64,000 nucleotides of DNA from positions 53,789-117,788 of the forward strand of contig JAFDYN010000017.1 in assembly GCA_018267385.1 (NCBI GenBank). Reading direction: 5' to 3'. Below the pieces are notes generated by a model. That model saw nothing but the letters and a program-made list of their open reading frames with translations. It was not told the origin of the DNA and ran no database searches. Of this stretch, positions 53,200 through 60,815 are shown in pieces (position 1 is the stretch's first letter; every line of letters starts with the position of its first letter). Both the position numbers and the translations under genes were made by a program. Source of the stretch: Bacteroidota bacterium (GTDB lineage Bacteria > Bacteroidota > Bacteroidia > Chitinophagales > LD1).

Positions 53200-53782
53200 T
53201 AATGACCTGAAGGCACTCTGGGGCGGAGGTGTAGCCGCTCCGGCTCCGGATATCACGGCACTGCTCACGCGCGCCGGCACGGTGAAAAGAAAAGCCCGCA
53301 ACAAAATGATCTGGGGCAATCTGCTCCTCGTGCTCACATCTATCTTCATAGCCTGGGTATGGATACACTACCAGCCACATATGCTTACTACCAAGATCGG
53401 CATCGTGCTGATTATTCTTTCTATGGCGATCTATATCATCACATCTACCTCTATGTTACAGTTCCTCTTTCGCGATGAGCCGGATACGGATACCGCCAGC
53501 TATCTGGCGCAGCTACTGCGCCTGCGGCAAAAACAGGAGTACCTCCAGAAGACGATAATGACGTTATATTATGTGCTGCTATCTGGCGGCATGGCGCTGT
53601 ACATGATAGAGTATGCCACGATGCTGGGCCGCAGGTATGGACTGATCGCCTACCTCGTCACATTCGGATGGATCGCGCTGGCGTGGTTTTACATCCGGCC
53701 ACGGACCGCCCGTCGGCAGCTGGCACCGCTGAATGAAGTGATCAGGCAACTGGAGCAGGTCCAGCAGCAGCTAAAGGGTTGA
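53186..53782 (+). CDS. Membrane protein overlapping the sigma gene, likely sigma regulator
   Basis: 198 residues with four membrane helices (about 45-62, 70-90, 125-145, 150-170) and a soluble N-terminus. The start overlaps the sigma gene by 14 bases, which suggests translational coupling and a role as anti-sigma or accessory factor. No zinc-anti-sigma motif (HxxxCxxC) is present, so it would be of an uncommon type. Confidence 0.6.
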   Translation: MMDNDNDLKALWGGGVAAPAPDITALLTRAGTVKRKARNKMIWGNLLLVLTSIFIAWVWIHYQPHMLTTKIGIVLIILSMAIYIITSTSMLQFLFRDEPDTDTASYLAQLLRLRQKQEYLQKTIMTLYYVLLSGGMALYMIEYATMLGRRYGLIAYLVTFGWIALAWFYIRPRTARRQLAPLNEVIRQLEQVQQQLKG

Positions 53783-53831
53783 TGCTGGGCTGTCAAGTGC
53801 CATTTGCCCCATTTTTCGTATTTTTCGGCCT

Positions 53832-56279
53832 ATGAGTATTGAAGCAGGAAAAGCCTATGCGCCTGCTGCAGGTGCAGCGGCTGCCGAGGGGCAAAAGATA
53901 TCATTGGAGCAATTTAAAGAAGAGGTACTACGCGACTACAAGGTCGTGATGGCCAGCCGTGAGATGAGCCTCATGGGCCGCAAAGAGGTACTGACCGGCA
54001 AGGCTAAGTTTGGCATATTCGGCGATGGCAAAGAGCTGGCACAGGTGGCCCTGGCCAAGGCCTTCCGCCATGGCGACTGGCGCAGCGGCTACTACCGCGA
54101 CCAGACCTGGATGATGGCACTCGGCGAGCTGACGGTAGAGCAGTTCTTCTCCCAGCTATATGCCAATCCTGATCCTCAGGCAGACCCATTCTCCTCAGGC
54201 CGGCAGATGAATGCGCACTTTGCTACGCCTATGCAGGATGAGAATGGCCAGTGGCTGGACCTCACTGCGAGGTACAACTCTACTGCCGATGCCTCTCCTA
54301 CTGCCTCACAGATGCCGCGCTCACTGGGTATCGCCCTGGCATCTAAGCTCTATCGTCAGAATGAAGAACTGGGTGAGCAGTCGTCAAACTTTACCCGCCG
54401 GGGTGATGAAGTGTCTTATGTTTCTATAGGAGATGCCTCTACCAGCGAAGGAATCTTTTGGGAGACGATCAATGCTGCCGGAGTAATGCGTGTACCCCTG
54501 GCAGTGAGCGTATGGGACGATGGCTACGGTATATCTGTGCCTAAGAAATATCAAACTACCAAGAGTTCTATATCAGAAGCGCTCAGTGGCTTCGCCGTAA
54601 ATGAAGCCGGAGACGGATATGATATCTATGTATGCGAAGGCTGGGACTATCCTAAGCTGGTAGCTACCTACCGCAAAGGCATAGAGAATATGCGCAAGAC
54701 GCACAGGCCGGCGCTATTCCACATCACAGAGGTCACGCAGCCTCAGGGGCACTCTACCTCGGGCTCTCACGAGCGATACAAGAATGCAGAGCGCCTGCAG
54801 TGGGAAAAAGACTATGATGGCATCAAGAAATTTCGCGAGTGGATTCTGTCTAATGAGATAGCAGATGAGCAAGAGCTGCAAGCGATAGAGCAGGAAGCAA
54901 AGAAAGAAGCACAGGATGGCCGCAATGCTGCCTGGAGGAAATTTAACGAGCCGATCAAGGCTGAGATAGCCCAGCTCGTAGAGCTGCTGAATGATGTAGC
55001 TACTGAGAGCGGCGATGAAAAGGTATACGATGCGATCTCCTCTATAGAAACAGCTATGGACCCGATACGAAAGGATATCATCAAGACGGCGAAACTGGTG
55101 ATCCGGCAGTTCCGCGGGCAGGAGTTCGGCGCTATAGACAGGCTGCGCAGATGGACAGATAGCTTTGTAGCAAAGTATCAACAGACCTACAGTTCTCACC
55201 TGCACAGCGAGTCTCCTATGGCCGCGCTGAAGGTACGTGAGGTGAAAGCAGAATACTCTGCCGATAGCAAAATGCTGAATGGCTTTGAAATACTCAACAT
55301 TGCTTTTGACAAGATATTTGAGAAGTATCCAGAGGTAGTAGCCTTTGGCGAAGATGTAGGCAAGATCGGCGATGTGAACCAGGGCTTCGCGGGCATACAA
55401 GATAAGTATGGCGAGCTGCGTATTTTCGATACAGGCATTCGCGAAGCGACCATCATGGGGCAGGGCATAGGCCTGGCTATGCGTGGCTTCCGTCCCATCG
55501 CAGAAATACAATACCTCGACTATCTCCTTTATGGCCTGCAGCCACTGAGTGATGATCTGGCCTGCCTGCAGTATCGCACAAAGGGTAAGCAGAAAGCGCC
55601 ACTGATAGTGCGTACGCGCGGCCACAGGCTGGAGGGTATCTGGCATACCGGTTCCCCTATGAGTATGATACTCGGCACGCTTCGCGGTATGCACGTCTGC
55701 GTGCCGCGCAACATGGTGCAGGCTGCCGGTATGTACAATACATTGCTCCAAAGTGACGAGCCCGCTCTGGTAGTGGAGTGCCTGAATGGCTACCGCCTCA
55801 AAGAACAACTACCGGATAATATAGATTCGTTCACCGTGGCGCTGGGTGTACCGGAGATCATAGAGTCAGGCACCGATGTCACGGTAGTGAGCTATGGCTC
55901 TACGCTGCGCATCGTGCAGGATGCTATGAAGCTACTGGCTGAGACCGGTATCTCTGTGGAACTGATAGATGTGCAGACACTCCTGCCTTTTGATATCAAT
56001 GGCCTGATCGGCGAATCTGTACGCCGTACCAATCGCGTGGTCTTCATAGACGAAGATGTACCTGGTGGTGCCTCGGCTTATATGTTCCAGCAGGTGTTTG
56101 AGCATCAGGATATCTACCGCTATCTGGATGCACCACCGCGTACCATCTCTGCCAAGGCGCACCGCTCTCCATATGGCAGCGACGGCGATTACTTCAGTAA
56201 GCCTAACGCCGAGGAAATTTTTGAAGTGATATACGGCATGATGAGCGAGGTAGATCCTGATGAGTGGCCGGCACTGTGA
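53832..56279 (+). CDS. 2-oxoacid dehydrogenase E1, alpha and beta subunits fused
   Basis: 815 residues. The N-terminal half is the alpha subunit with the thiamine pyrophosphate motif GDASTSEG at 200-207 and the end of the motif around N220. The C-terminal half, from about residue 480, is the beta subunit (FGEDVGKIGDVNQGF, later VSYGSTLRIVQDA and EDVPGGASAYMFQQ). Fused E1 enzymes of this kind occur in Bacteroidota and act on pyruvate or branched 2-oxoacids; the substrate cannot be decided. A TATTTTTC box ends five bases before the ATG. Confidence 0.9.
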   Translation: MSIEAGKAYAPAAGAAAAEGQKISLEQFKEEVLRDYKVVMASREMSLMGRKEVLTGKAKFGIFGDGKELAQVALAKAFRHGDWRSGYYRDQTWMMALGELTVEQFFSQLYANPDPQADPFSSGRQMNAHFATPMQDENGQWLDLTARYNSTADASPTASQMPRSLGIALASKLYRQNEELGEQSSNFTRRGDEVSYVSIGDASTSEGIFWETINAAGVMRVPLAVSVWDDGYGISVPKKYQTTKSSISEALSGFAVNEAGDGYDIYVCEGWDYPKLVATYRKGIENMRKTHRPALFHITEVTQPQGHSTSGSHERYKNAERLQWEKDYDGIKKFREWILSNEIADEQELQAIEQEAKKEAQDGRNAAWRKFNEPIKAEIAQLVELLNDVATESGDEKVYDAISSIETAMDPIRKDIIKTAKLVIRQFRGQEFGAIDRLRRWTDSFVAKYQQTYSSHLHSESPMAALKVREVKAEYSADSKMLNGFEILNIAFDKIFEKYPEVVAFGEDVGKIGDVNQGFAGIQDKYGELRIFDTGIREATIMGQGIGLAMRGFRPIAEIQYLDYLLYGLQPLSDDLACLQYRTKGKQKAPLIVRTRGHRLEGIWHTGSPMSMILGTLRGMHVCVPRNMVQAAGMYNTLLQSDEPALVVECLNGYRLKEQLPDNIDSFTVALGVPEIIESGTDVTVVSYGSTLRIVQDAMKLLAETGISVELIDVQTLLPFDINGLIGESVRRTNRVVFIDEDVPGGASAYMFQQVFEHQDIYRYLDAPPRTISAKAHRSPYGSDGDYFSKPNAEEIFEVIYGMMSEVDPDEWPAL

Positions 56280-56290
56280 TATTTTTTCTT

Positions 56291-56305
56291 TTCAAATAAT
56301 TTGAA
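56291..56305. promoter_or_regulatory. Perfect palindrome overlapping the -33 element of the tRNA leader promoter
   Basis: TTCAAATAATTTGAA (15 bases, perfect) overlaps the TTTG at 56300-56303. It could be an operator for the leader promoter, or the 3' hairpin of the preceding E1 transcript. No T tract follows. Confidence 0.4.
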
Positions 56306-56330
56306 GAACACAATTATTGTCCTACTTTCG
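56300..56330 (+). promoter_or_regulatory. Promoter of tRNA Ser-Cys-Ser leader
   Basis: TTTG (56300-56303), exactly 19 bases, TACTTTCG (56323-56330). The expected start of transcription is 4-6 bases after the box, i.e. at or just before the ATG at 56335. No comparable box lies between the later terminator and the tRNA genes, so the tRNAs appear to depend on this promoter. Confidence 0.7.
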
Positions 56331-56334
56331 CAGT

Positions 56335-56406
56335 ATGAAATTTTTCGGTCAGTCATGCGTATCCAGTTCATGCAGTCTCCAGGTGGGGGCTCGGATTGGC
56401 GTGTAG
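56335..56406 (+). CDS. Ser/Cys-rich leader peptide of the tRNA Ser-Cys-Ser cluster (candidate)
   Basis: 23 codons from ATG 56335, four bases behind a perfect promoter, ending at TAG 56404. Residues 7-14 read SCVSSSCS: seven of eight are Ser or Cys, encoded by TCA, TGC, TCC, AGT, TCA, TGC and AGT. The three tRNAs encoded downstream (GCT, GCA, TGA) read exactly these codons. The RNA also folds: CGGTC/GACCG, CATGC/GCGTG, ATCC/GGAT and AGTCTCC/GGGGGCT form a rod (56346-56410). The peptide is a candidate; a plain structured RNA is the alternative. Confidence 0.5.
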   Translation: MKFFGQSCVSSSCSLQVGARIGV

Positions 56407-56436
56407 ACCGGTTAAGATATATCTCAACTTAGGCAC

Positions 56437-56468
56437 AGCCCCTTCGAGTCACTCGAAGGGGCTTTTTG
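56437..56468 (+). terminator. Attenuator-like intrinsic terminator upstream of tRNA cluster
   Basis: AGCCCCTTCG and CGAAGGGGCT pair over 10 bp (loop AGTCACT) and are followed by TTTTTGTTTTTG. GGGGGCT at 56385-56391, inside the leader frame, can pair with AGCCCCT (56437-56443), the left arm of the terminator, over 7 bp and would then block it. Confidence 0.75.
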
Positions 56469-56486
56469 TTTTTGTTGAAATGGAAT

Positions 56487-56573
56487 GGAGAGTAGGCGGA
56501 TATTGGTTTGCCGCACCTGCCTGCTAAGCAGGTCTACGACATCGTAGTGAGAGTTCGAGCCTCTTGCTCTCCG
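56487..56573 (+). tRNA. tRNA-Ser(GCT)
   Basis: Acceptor GGAGAGT/GCTCTCC with discriminator G, D arm GCGG..CCGC, anticodon arm CCTGC-CTGCTAA-GCAGG giving anticodon GCT, and a long variable arm (ACGA-CAT-CGT) as expected for tRNA-Ser. It reads AGC and AGT codons. First gene of a Ser-Cys-Ser cluster, 19 bases after the attenuator-like terminator. Confidence 0.95.
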
Positions 56574-56578
56574 CATAT

Positions 56579-56654
56579 GGACAGATAGCTAATGTTGGCT
56601 CAGGTACGGGACTGCAAATCCCGCAAAACGTCGGTTCGATTCCGACTCTGTCCT
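56579..56654 (+). tRNA. tRNA-Cys(GCA)
   Basis: Acceptor GGACAGA/TCTGTCC with discriminator T, anticodon arm GGGA-CTGCAAA-TCCC with anticodon GCA, T arm GTCGG-TTCGATT-CCGAC. It reads TGC and TGT codons. Five bases separate it from the first tRNA. Confidence 0.95.
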
Positions 56655-56661
56655 CTCATTT

Positions 56662-56746
56662 GGTAGGTTGCCAGAACTGGTAATGGCCCCGTCTTGAAAA
56701 CGGAGAGCACGGATACGTGATGAGGGTTCGAGTCCTTCACCTACCG
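56662..56746 (+). tRNA. tRNA-Ser(TGA)
   Basis: Acceptor GGTAGGT/ACCTACC with discriminator G, anticodon arm CCGT-CTTGAAA-ACGG with anticodon TGA, and a long variable arm. It reads TCA and related TCN codons. Last of the cluster; an imperfect hairpin (AGAGAGTGTA..TACTTTCTCT) follows at about 56755-56797. Confidence 0.95.
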
Positions 56747-56939
56747 CTTTTCCAGAGAGTGTAGACAGCGGGCAAACCACTGTGTACTTTCTCTTTGGCA
56801 TATTACTTGCCTTATCCCGCTAAACGGTTCATTTTAGCGTATTGTTGATTTCATGTGGATGGATAAATTACTATTTATCAATGCACATAGAAACAATATT
56901 AATACTACATCGTATACGTGTATCAAACACCTGAAACGA

Positions 56940-57581
56940 ATGTCGAGGCTGACCCTTATCGTACTTTTCATCTGGCTCAGCAGCCATCTGTGTGCGCAGC
57001 CCAATAGCACCGACCCGGACGAGGCTAAGCGCTGGAAGCCGGGCTATATCGTGACGCTCAATGATGACACAGTGGTAGGTAAGGTAAAAGATATCCGCTT
57101 TCTGGATGTGTACTACGACTACCAGCGCAAGGTAGCCTTTGAGCATGATGGACAGGTCACGGAATACGTTCCTGTGGAGTTGAAGGGGTTTGCGCTGGAG
57201 ACCGAGGAAGCCTCCAAACCGGTCAAGATCGTTTTGGAATCTGTGAGCGATCCGAGAGAGGGCGGCGGTCACATCTTCTCCCGGGTCTTCTGTACCGGCG
57301 CATGCAAGGTCTATGGCTATACAGTGACCCTGACGCGGGAGAGCGAGGTGATGATGAGCTCCGGCAAACCAATAGCACCATCGCTTTTGGCCACAGAGAA
57401 AAAGTACATACAGCTGGGTCATGGAGACTTCATCCCTTTAAAGTTCATTGGTTTTAAGAAAAGCATGCGCGAGCTCTTCACCATGTGCCCGGTGATACTG
57501 GCCCGGCTGGAGAATAAGCAATACACTTATGACAACTGGCAGGCAATGGTCCACGATTATAATTGTGGTATCTGTAAGTAG
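56940..57581 (+). CDS. Hypothetical exported protein, 213 residues
   Basis: Starts at ATG 56940 (the frame begins at 56853 but the inner start gives the signal peptide MSRLTLIVLFIWLSSHLCA). The mature domain has alternating strands (VTLNDDTVVGKVKDIRFLDV) and two Cys near the end (FTMCPVIL, YNCGICK). Similar proteins occur in Bacteroidota without function. It lies 190 bases after the tRNA cluster. Confidence 0.6.
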   Translation: MSRLTLIVLFIWLSSHLCAQPNSTDPDEAKRWKPGYIVTLNDDTVVGKVKDIRFLDVYYDYQRKVAFEHDGQVTEYVPVELKGFALETEEASKPVKIVLESVSDPREGGGHIFSRVFCTGACKVYGYTVTLTRESEVMMSSGKPIAPSLLATEKKYIQLGHGDFIPLKFIGFKKSMRELFTMCPVILARLENKQYTYDNWQAMVHDYNCGICK

Positions 57582-57583
57582 TC

Positions 57584-57808
57584 TTAGCGCATATGCGCAT
57601 AGTTATCCCGCACATATTGATTGAGGTAGGTGGTGAGCCCGCGGCCTGACTGCGCGAGCTGCTTCATTTGTTCTACGTGCTTTCTACCCGGCCGGGTATG
57701 GTCATATACATACACCCTACCATCGTGAAACTGCAGAGCTATGTAATCTGCTCCCGCCTCATAGGCAGTGACCCCGCTATTGCCACCCAGGTTTTGATAC
57801 CGTGTCAT
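57584..57808 (-). CDS. KTSC-like small protein
   Basis: 74 residues. NSGVTAYEAGADYIALQFHDGRVYVYDHT and MKQLAQSGRGLTTYLNQYV in outline give the strand-strand-helix pattern of KTSC-like proteins. It aligns with the small protein at 31000-31215 (SG, A-F/Y-E, F-x-x-G-x-x-Y-x-Y, GL-x-T). The two stops of this gene and the convergent neighbour are only two bases apart. Function unknown. Confidence 0.7.
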   Translation of the reverse strand: MTRYQNLGGNSGVTAYEAGADYIALQFHDGRVYVYDHTRPGRKHVEQMKQLAQSGRGLTTYLNQYVRDNYAHMR

Positions 57809-57887
57809 ACTCTGCTTACAGCAAAGTTGCTGCCACTTGCTGAAAGGCTTCGCTCTGCTGTGCCGGAAAGGTTACCTTACTGTCTCA

Positions 57888-58748
57888 ATGGAGTCAAAGT
57901 ACATAGCCGTCAATGGTATCCGTCTGCACTATATGGAGGAGGGGAGTGGTGATCTGGTCATACTGCTGCATGGTTTCCCGGAGTTCTGGTATGGCTGGCG
58001 CAGGCAAATTCCTGTGCTGGGCAGGCACTATAGGGTCATAGTTCCCGATATGCGCGGCTACAATCTCAGTGATAAGCCAGAAGGTATCGGGCAGTACAAA
58101 ATGGATGTACTGGTACAGGACATAGCTGAGCTGATACAAAAGCTGGGTAACGGCCACGCCATACTCGTGGGTCATGACTGGGGTGCTGCTGTAGCCTGGG
58201 CTGTGGCGGCTACACATCCCGATATGATCATAAAGCTGGGTATCATCAATGTGCCGCATCCACTGGAGATGCGCCGTGCACTACGCGGCTTCAACCTGCG
58301 GCAGTGGGCGAGGAGCTATTATATGTTTCTCTTCCAGTTGCCACGGCTGCCGGAGTGGTTCATGGCGCGTGATCTGGCCCGGACTTTCACCAATGTTTTC
58401 AAAAGCTTCAGCCCACGCGGGATAGTGCCCACAGATGAGGAAATACAAGAGTACGTCAAGGCATATAGCCATGCCGGTGCCCTGACCGGACCGATCAACT
58501 ACTATCGTGCTGCGCTGCGCTATCCTGATGCGCTGGATGTCTCTACTGTGCTGCCTATGCCCGTACTGATGATCTGGGGCGAGCAGGACAAGGCCCTGGG
58601 GAAGGAACTCACCTACAATACCAAACAATACTGTGCTGATCTGGAAACTATCTATGATCCCACTAGTGGCCACTTCATCACCGCTGATAATCCTGAACTG
58701 GTGAATGCAGTTTTGTTCAGGTTCTTTGCAGCCAATGCCGAAAAGTAG
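57888..58748 (+). CDS. Epoxide hydrolase-like alpha/beta hydrolase
   Basis: 286 residues from ATG 57888. HGFPEFWYGWRRQ holds the oxyanion HGxP motif, the nucleophile is D97 in GHDWGAA, and a later Asp and final His lie in WGEQDKAL and SGHFITADNPE. Aspartate at the nucleophile elbow points to an epoxide hydrolase or haloalkane dehalogenase-like enzyme. Single gene unit. Confidence 0.88.
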   Translation: MESKYIAVNGIRLHYMEEGSGDLVILLHGFPEFWYGWRRQIPVLGRHYRVIVPDMRGYNLSDKPEGIGQYKMDVLVQDIAELIQKLGNGHAILVGHDWGAAVAWAVAATHPDMIIKLGIINVPHPLEMRRALRGFNLRQWARSYYMFLFQLPRLPEWFMARDLARTFTNVFKSFSPRGIVPTDEEIQEYVKAYSHAGALTGPINYYRAALRYPDALDVSTVLPMPVLMIWGEQDKALGKELTYNTKQYCADLETIYDPTSGHFITADNPELVNAVLFRFFAANAEK

Positions 58749-58779
58749 TTTGAATAGACAGGCATTAGACCTACTTTCA
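58749..58779 (+). promoter_or_regulatory. Promoter of GT51 transglycosylase gene
   Basis: TTTG (58749-58752), 19 bases, TACTTTCA (58772-58779). The start ATG at 58785 follows after five bases; the TTTG overlaps the stop codon region of the previous gene. Confidence 0.65.
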
Positions 58780-58784
58780 CACAC

Positions 58785-60707
58785 ATGAAGTATCTCAAGG
58801 GGATAGGAGTCTCTATCGTCGTCATCTGTGTCATTCTGGTAGCTGGTTTCTTCCTGTTTCGCGGCAGGCTGCTACAGGTAGCGCTGGGCAGGATAGAGGC
58901 ACGTATGCTGGACAGGTACCATGCGTCGCTCACCGTATCCTCTGCAGCCTTCACCGGGCTGAGCCATGTGGTCGTACAGGGCATCACACTGATACCTGAG
59001 GGGCAGGATACACTGGCCCGCATAGAGGAAGCCGATGTAGATGTAGCCATACTACCCCTGCTGCGAGGGCGTGCTGACTTTGACGGGCTGCAGGTCAGGG
59101 GGGCAGATATTCGTATCTACCATACATCAGAGAGGGATAATATTTCTCCATTTCGCAGGGCGCAGACTCCTGCTGCCAGCGGCGATGAGGCTGTGGTTAG
59201 CTTCCGTGAGAGATGGATGGGACTGCAGTCCAGGCTGCTCAAGATATTGGGAACAAACCTGCTGGCCGATGATATCAGGATCACCTATCAGGATACCCTG
59301 CGCAGGGAGGAGGTGCTCATTCCGCATTTCTTTATGACTCAGCGTGACCTGACAGGCGTGCTGATAGATGAAGTGCATCATGATACCATGGTACTCGCCG
59401 GCCGCGTGATCAGGAAGAAGAAGGAGTATGAACTGGAGGTAAAACATATGAGCCGCGATACAGCTTATCTGCCGTTTCTAGATGCTGACAGGGGGCTGAG
59501 GTGCAGGTTTGGGTACCTGAAGGCCGATGTGAAATTTGATGAGAAAGGAGACGATGCTATCATCGCGGTCAATGCTGCTGCGCGAGACTTTCACCTGCAC
59601 CACTGGCGCCTGGCCAATGATGACGTAGTGCTACCTGATGCGTCATTCTCCGGGGCGCTGCGGATAGCAGATGATGCTATAGAGTTGGATTCGTCGTCTA
59701 CCGTCAGGCTCACCCATGCACAGTGCGGCCTCTTTGCCCGATATGATCTCAAGCCTGATACGACTTTTACGCTGCACGTGCGTATGGCAGAAACTCCTGC
59801 AGATAGCTTCTTCCAGTCGCTGCCTCAGGGCATGTTTGGCACTTTGAGAGGCATATCCTGCACAGGCTCGCTGAGATATGACCTCGACTTCCTGATACAT
59901 ACCAATAACCCTGACTCGCTGCTCTTCAACTCTGCACTGACGAAGAAGGATCTTCAGATCATTCACTACGGCGAGGAAAACTATGCGCGTATCAATGGCG
60001 ACTTTATCTATGATGCCTATGATAAAGACCGGCTGGTGCGGCGTATCACCATCGGGCCGGAGAATCCTTTCTTCACCCGGCTGGACCAGATGTCACCCTA
60101 CCTGCCGCAGGCGGTGCTGCAGGCCGAGGACCCTTTCTTCATGCATCACCGCGGCTTCCTGCAAGAGTCATTTCGTGAGTCCATAGCTAAGAATTACAAG
60201 GAACATCGCTTTGCCCGGGGAGGCAGTACGATCAGCATGCAGCTGGTCAAGAATGTATTCCTGAGCAGGGACAAGACCATCTCACGAAAGGCCGAAGAGG
60301 CGCTCATAGTCTACCTGATAGAGAACCTCGGCCTGGTGCCCAAAGAGCGCATGCTGGAGGTCTACCTCAATGCGATAGAGTGGGGTCCCAATGTCTATGG
60401 CATAGGCGAGGCAGCACACTTCTACTTCAATAAGCGCCCGGCACAGCTCACGCTGCAGGAGAGTCTCTTTCTGGCCAGCATCATCCCGAGGCCGAAATCC
60501 TTTGCCTGGCAGTTTGATAAACAGGGGCAGCTGCGCTTCTCTCTGAGCAATTATTTTAAGATCCTGACCGAGCGGATGGTTATACGGAATGTGCTCGCAC
60601 CAGCAGATACCATAGGCCTCAAGGCAGAAGTGACACTATCGGGGCCGGCCAAGCGGCTGGTGATGCCTGCAGATAGCCTGGCTCAGGATACTATAGAAGA
60701 TGACTAG
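58785..60707 (+). CDS. Biosynthetic peptidoglycan transglycosylase (GT51) with AsmA-like N-terminus
   Basis: 640 residues. One N-terminal membrane anchor (GVSIVVICVILVAGFFLF) is followed by about 400 residues that look like an AsmA/DUF748-type beta domain. The GT51 domain begins near residue 440: catalytic E448 in LQAEDPFFMHHRG, then GGSTISMQLVKNVFLSRDKT and later EVYLNAIEWGPNVYGIGEAA. It polymerises lipid II into glycan strands. There is no transpeptidase domain, so it depends on separate penicillin-binding proteins. Confidence 0.88.
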   Translation: MKYLKGIGVSIVVICVILVAGFFLFRGRLLQVALGRIEARMLDRYHASLTVSSAAFTGLSHVVVQGITLIPEGQDTLARIEEADVDVAILPLLRGRADFDGLQVRGADIRIYHTSERDNISPFRRAQTPAASGDEAVVSFRERWMGLQSRLLKILGTNLLADDIRITYQDTLRREEVLIPHFFMTQRDLTGVLIDEVHHDTMVLAGRVIRKKKEYELEVKHMSRDTAYLPFLDADRGLRCRFGYLKADVKFDEKGDDAIIAVNAAARDFHLHHWRLANDDVVLPDASFSGALRIADDAIELDSSSTVRLTHAQCGLFARYDLKPDTTFTLHVRMAETPADSFFQSLPQGMFGTLRGISCTGSLRYDLDFLIHTNNPDSLLFNSALTKKDLQIIHYGEENYARINGDFIYDAYDKDRLVRRITIGPENPFFTRLDQMSPYLPQAVLQAEDPFFMHHRGFLQESFRESIAKNYKEHRFARGGSTISMQLVKNVFLSRDKTISRKAEEALIVYLIENLGLVPKERMLEVYLNAIEWGPNVYGIGEAAHFYFNKRPAQLTLQESLFLASIIPRPKSFAWQFDKQGQLRFSLSNYFKILTERMVIRNVLAPADTIGLKAEVTLSGPAKRLVMPADSLAQDTIEDD

Positions 60708-60786
60708 GCCGACATTGATAAAGAATGTGTTACAAATGGTGAATCATAAACAGTGCTAAAGACTCAGCCGGCAGGTGATTAATGCT

Positions 60787-60794
60787 TAGGTTTG
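60787..60794 (+). promoter_or_regulatory. Promoter box of fatty acid desaturase gene
   Basis: TAGGTTTG at 60787-60794, 22 bases before the chosen ATG at 60816. It excludes an upstream in-frame TTG as start. Confidence 0.5.
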
Positions 60795-60815
60795 CAGCCT
60801 AATCCACCTGAAGTA

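Noticed and set aside
56589..56801. Minus-strand frame of 70 codons over the tRNA genes
   Set aside because: Lies fully across two well-folded tRNAs and has no coding features.
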